Shown: one piece after another, positions 63,077-64,000 of the stretch
Numbering within the stretch: position 1 is the first letter of the stretch
Layout: each line of letters begins with the position of its first letter
NCBI RefSeq assembly: GCF_022788655.1
Contig: NZ_CP084951.1
Location: 2,666,001-2,730,000, forward strand
Direction: 5' to 3'
Length of the DNA: 64,000 bases
Source: Sulfitobacter indolifex
GTDB lineage: Bacteria > Pseudomonadota > Alphaproteobacteria > Rhodobacterales > Rhodobacteraceae
Program-made: the position numbers and the translations under genes
The notes under the pieces: generated by a model
What the model was told of the DNA's origin: nothing
The model's input: the letters and a program-made list of their open reading frames with translations, nothing else
The model's database searches: none

Positions 63077-63805
63077 TTACGCGGCTACGAAATAGCCGGT
63101 GATTTGAAGGCCCATGAGGATGAACCCCATAGCCATCATGATGACGTTTGCGGTGTAGGCTTGGCGGAAGAAGTTGGGTGATTTCCGCCAAAAGCCCATG
63201 ACGATAAGGATGACGGCAAGCGCCATCAGCTGGCCCATCTCAACGCCTACGTTAAACGCCAGAAGGTTGGCCAAAAGGCCGTCCGAGGCGATCTCGTAGT
63301 CGAGAAGCTTGGTGGCCAGACCGGTGCCGTGGAAGAAGCCAAAGATCAGCGTTGCAACCTTGGTATTGGGCTGCACACCGAACCAGCGCTGATAGGCGGC
63401 GAGGTTGTCGAGCGCCTTGTAGACGACCGACAGGCCAATGATGGCGTCAACGATATAGGCGTTGATGCCCCAGCCGAACCAAACACCGGCCAGCATCGTG
63501 GTCGAATGCCCCACGGCAAAGATGCTGACATAGATGCCGACGTCTTTCATCTTGTAGAGAAAGAAGACGACGCCGAACAAAAACAGGATGTGGTCGTAAC
63601 CCGTCACCATGTGTTTGGCACCGAGATACATGAAGGGAATGATGTTCACCCCCCAGATTTCCTGAATATAGCCCGCATCCCCGGGCGTGACATTATGCGC
63701 CAAGGCATAGCTTGCGCTCTGAATGAGCAAGGTAGTTGTGACAAGGGACAGGATCGCGATCCGGCGTGCGCCAAAATCGGTCCAGCCCCGTGGGACTGTG
63801 TTCAT
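63077..63805 (-). CDS. HupE/UreJ-family membrane protein
   Basis: 242 residues, six or seven helices. The family hallmark is GAKHMVTGYDHILFL near residue 60, followed by FAVGHSTTMLAG and GFFHGTGLATKL; these histidines can bind nickel or cobalt. Members are thought to import nickel, though this branch is unproven. It is upstream of the anchor protein. Start ATG 63805 lies after a partial upstream gene. Confidence 0.88.
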   Translation of the reverse strand: MNTVPRGWTDFGARRIAILSLVTTTLLIQSASYALAHNVTPGDAGYIQEIWGVNIIPFMYLGAKHMVTGYDHILFLFGVVFFLYKMKDVGIYVSIFAVGHSTTMLAGVWFGWGINAYIVDAIIGLSVVYKALDNLAAYQRWFGVQPNTKVATLIFGFFHGTGLATKLLDYEIASDGLLANLLAFNVGVEMGQLMALAVILIVMGFWRKSPNFFRQAYTANVIMMAMGFILMGLQITGYFVAA

Positions 63806-63862
63806 GGATTGAACTCCGCGTATGTGATTTGTGAGGAATGGGAGCGCCAGTGGCGCGGCCAG

Positions 63863-64000
63863 TCACACGCGCGGCGGTCGTTCGATCAGGTAGACCCTTG
63901 AAGTATTTGCAGAAGCGGCACTCAGCCGCCAAGCGGCCCGGTAGACCTCAACAGGTTGCGCGGCCAAGGCGCGGCCAAACACGACGGCTTGGCTATGATC
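63863..64000 (-). CDS. C-terminal end of an unidentified gene (runs off the right edge)
   Basis: A minus-strand frame open from the edge to TGA 63865-63863 gives 45 residues ending YLIERPPRV. It is preferred to the other frames because they contain stops. It lies 57 bp before the HupE gene on the same strand. The fragment is too short for identification. Confidence 0.4.
   Translation of the reverse strand, partial: DHSQAVVFGRALAAQPVEVYRAAWRLSAASANTSRVYLIERPPRV

Noticed and set aside
1..64000. CRISPR arrays, prophage, integrated plasmid or restriction-modification genes
   Set aside because: No regularly spaced repeats, capsid, terminase, integrase, replication or methylase genes were recognised.

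Overview
The window looks like chromosomal (or chromid) DNA of a marine alphaproteobacterium of the Roseobacter group (Rhodobacteraceae). The grounds are high GC content, densely overlapping operons, an smo/mtl-type polyol ABC transporter, an Entner-Doudoroff block, TRAP transport of an organic or sugar acid, carnitine and arginine catabolism, a LuxR-type solo and an RTX protein. The assignment is by inference from gene content; no rRNA or phylogenetic marker is present. No prophage, CRISPR array, insertion sequence or integrase was recognised.

Layout. 1-1.7 kb: edge of an RTX calcium-binding protein, periplasmic Cu/Zn superoxide dismutase and tRNA-Arg(TCT). 1.8-7.1 kb: two divergent membrane histidine kinases without response regulators, then a short-chain dehydrogenase and a LuxR solo. 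7.6-10.8 kb: an arsenate operon (ArsR-ArsC fusion, GAPDH, ArsJ) that would export arsenate as 1-arseno-3-phosphoglycerate. 10.8-24 kb, minus strand: mannitol/sorbitol dehydrogenase, polyol ABC transporter and its LacI regulator, then eda-edd-zwf, a fructokinase-like sugar kinase and a ROK regulator. Together these describe uptake of a polyol, its oxidation to fructose, phosphorylation and entry into the Entner-Doudoroff pathway. 24.2-27 kb: two exporters.

27.5-35 kb: dimethylarginine hydrolase, guanidino-oxopentanoate decarboxylase, arginine:pyruvate transaminase, a TetR regulator and a divergent basic-amino-acid ABC transporter, read here as a (methyl)arginine uptake and catabolism locus. 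35-42.3 kb: GlxA/CdhR-type activator, BKACE enzyme, carnitine dehydrogenase fused to a thioesterase, acyl-CoA dehydrogenase, ADP-forming CoA ligase and enoyl-CoA hydratase, which can be joined into a route from gamma-butyrobetaine through carnitine to glycine betaine. 42.3-44.8 kb is a scar with a broken sulfotransferase and an unassigned PP-loop protein. 44.8-53.3 kb: TRAP transporter, PdxA-like dehydrogenase, enolase-superfamily acid-sugar dehydratase, ketoglutarate-semialdehyde dehydrogenase, keto-deoxy-acid dehydratase and LysR regulator, i.e. a Weimberg-type sugar-acid pathway ending at 2-oxoglutarate.

53.5-60.3 kb is a compact, mostly translationally coupled minus-strand operon of exported redox and metal-handling proteins (CcdA, two SCO-like proteins, a Met-rich protein, two TlpA/CcmG thioredoxins, cytochrome c, DUF411, a Tat-exported beta-propeller). 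One small member is broken by an in-frame TGA. It is the most promising candidate for a poorly described system, probably for copper. 60.4-64 kb: a CDF metal exporter and a MerR regulator with two copies of the same operator, a YnfA-like protein, a membrane-anchored protein, a HupE/UreJ protein and the tail of one more gene.
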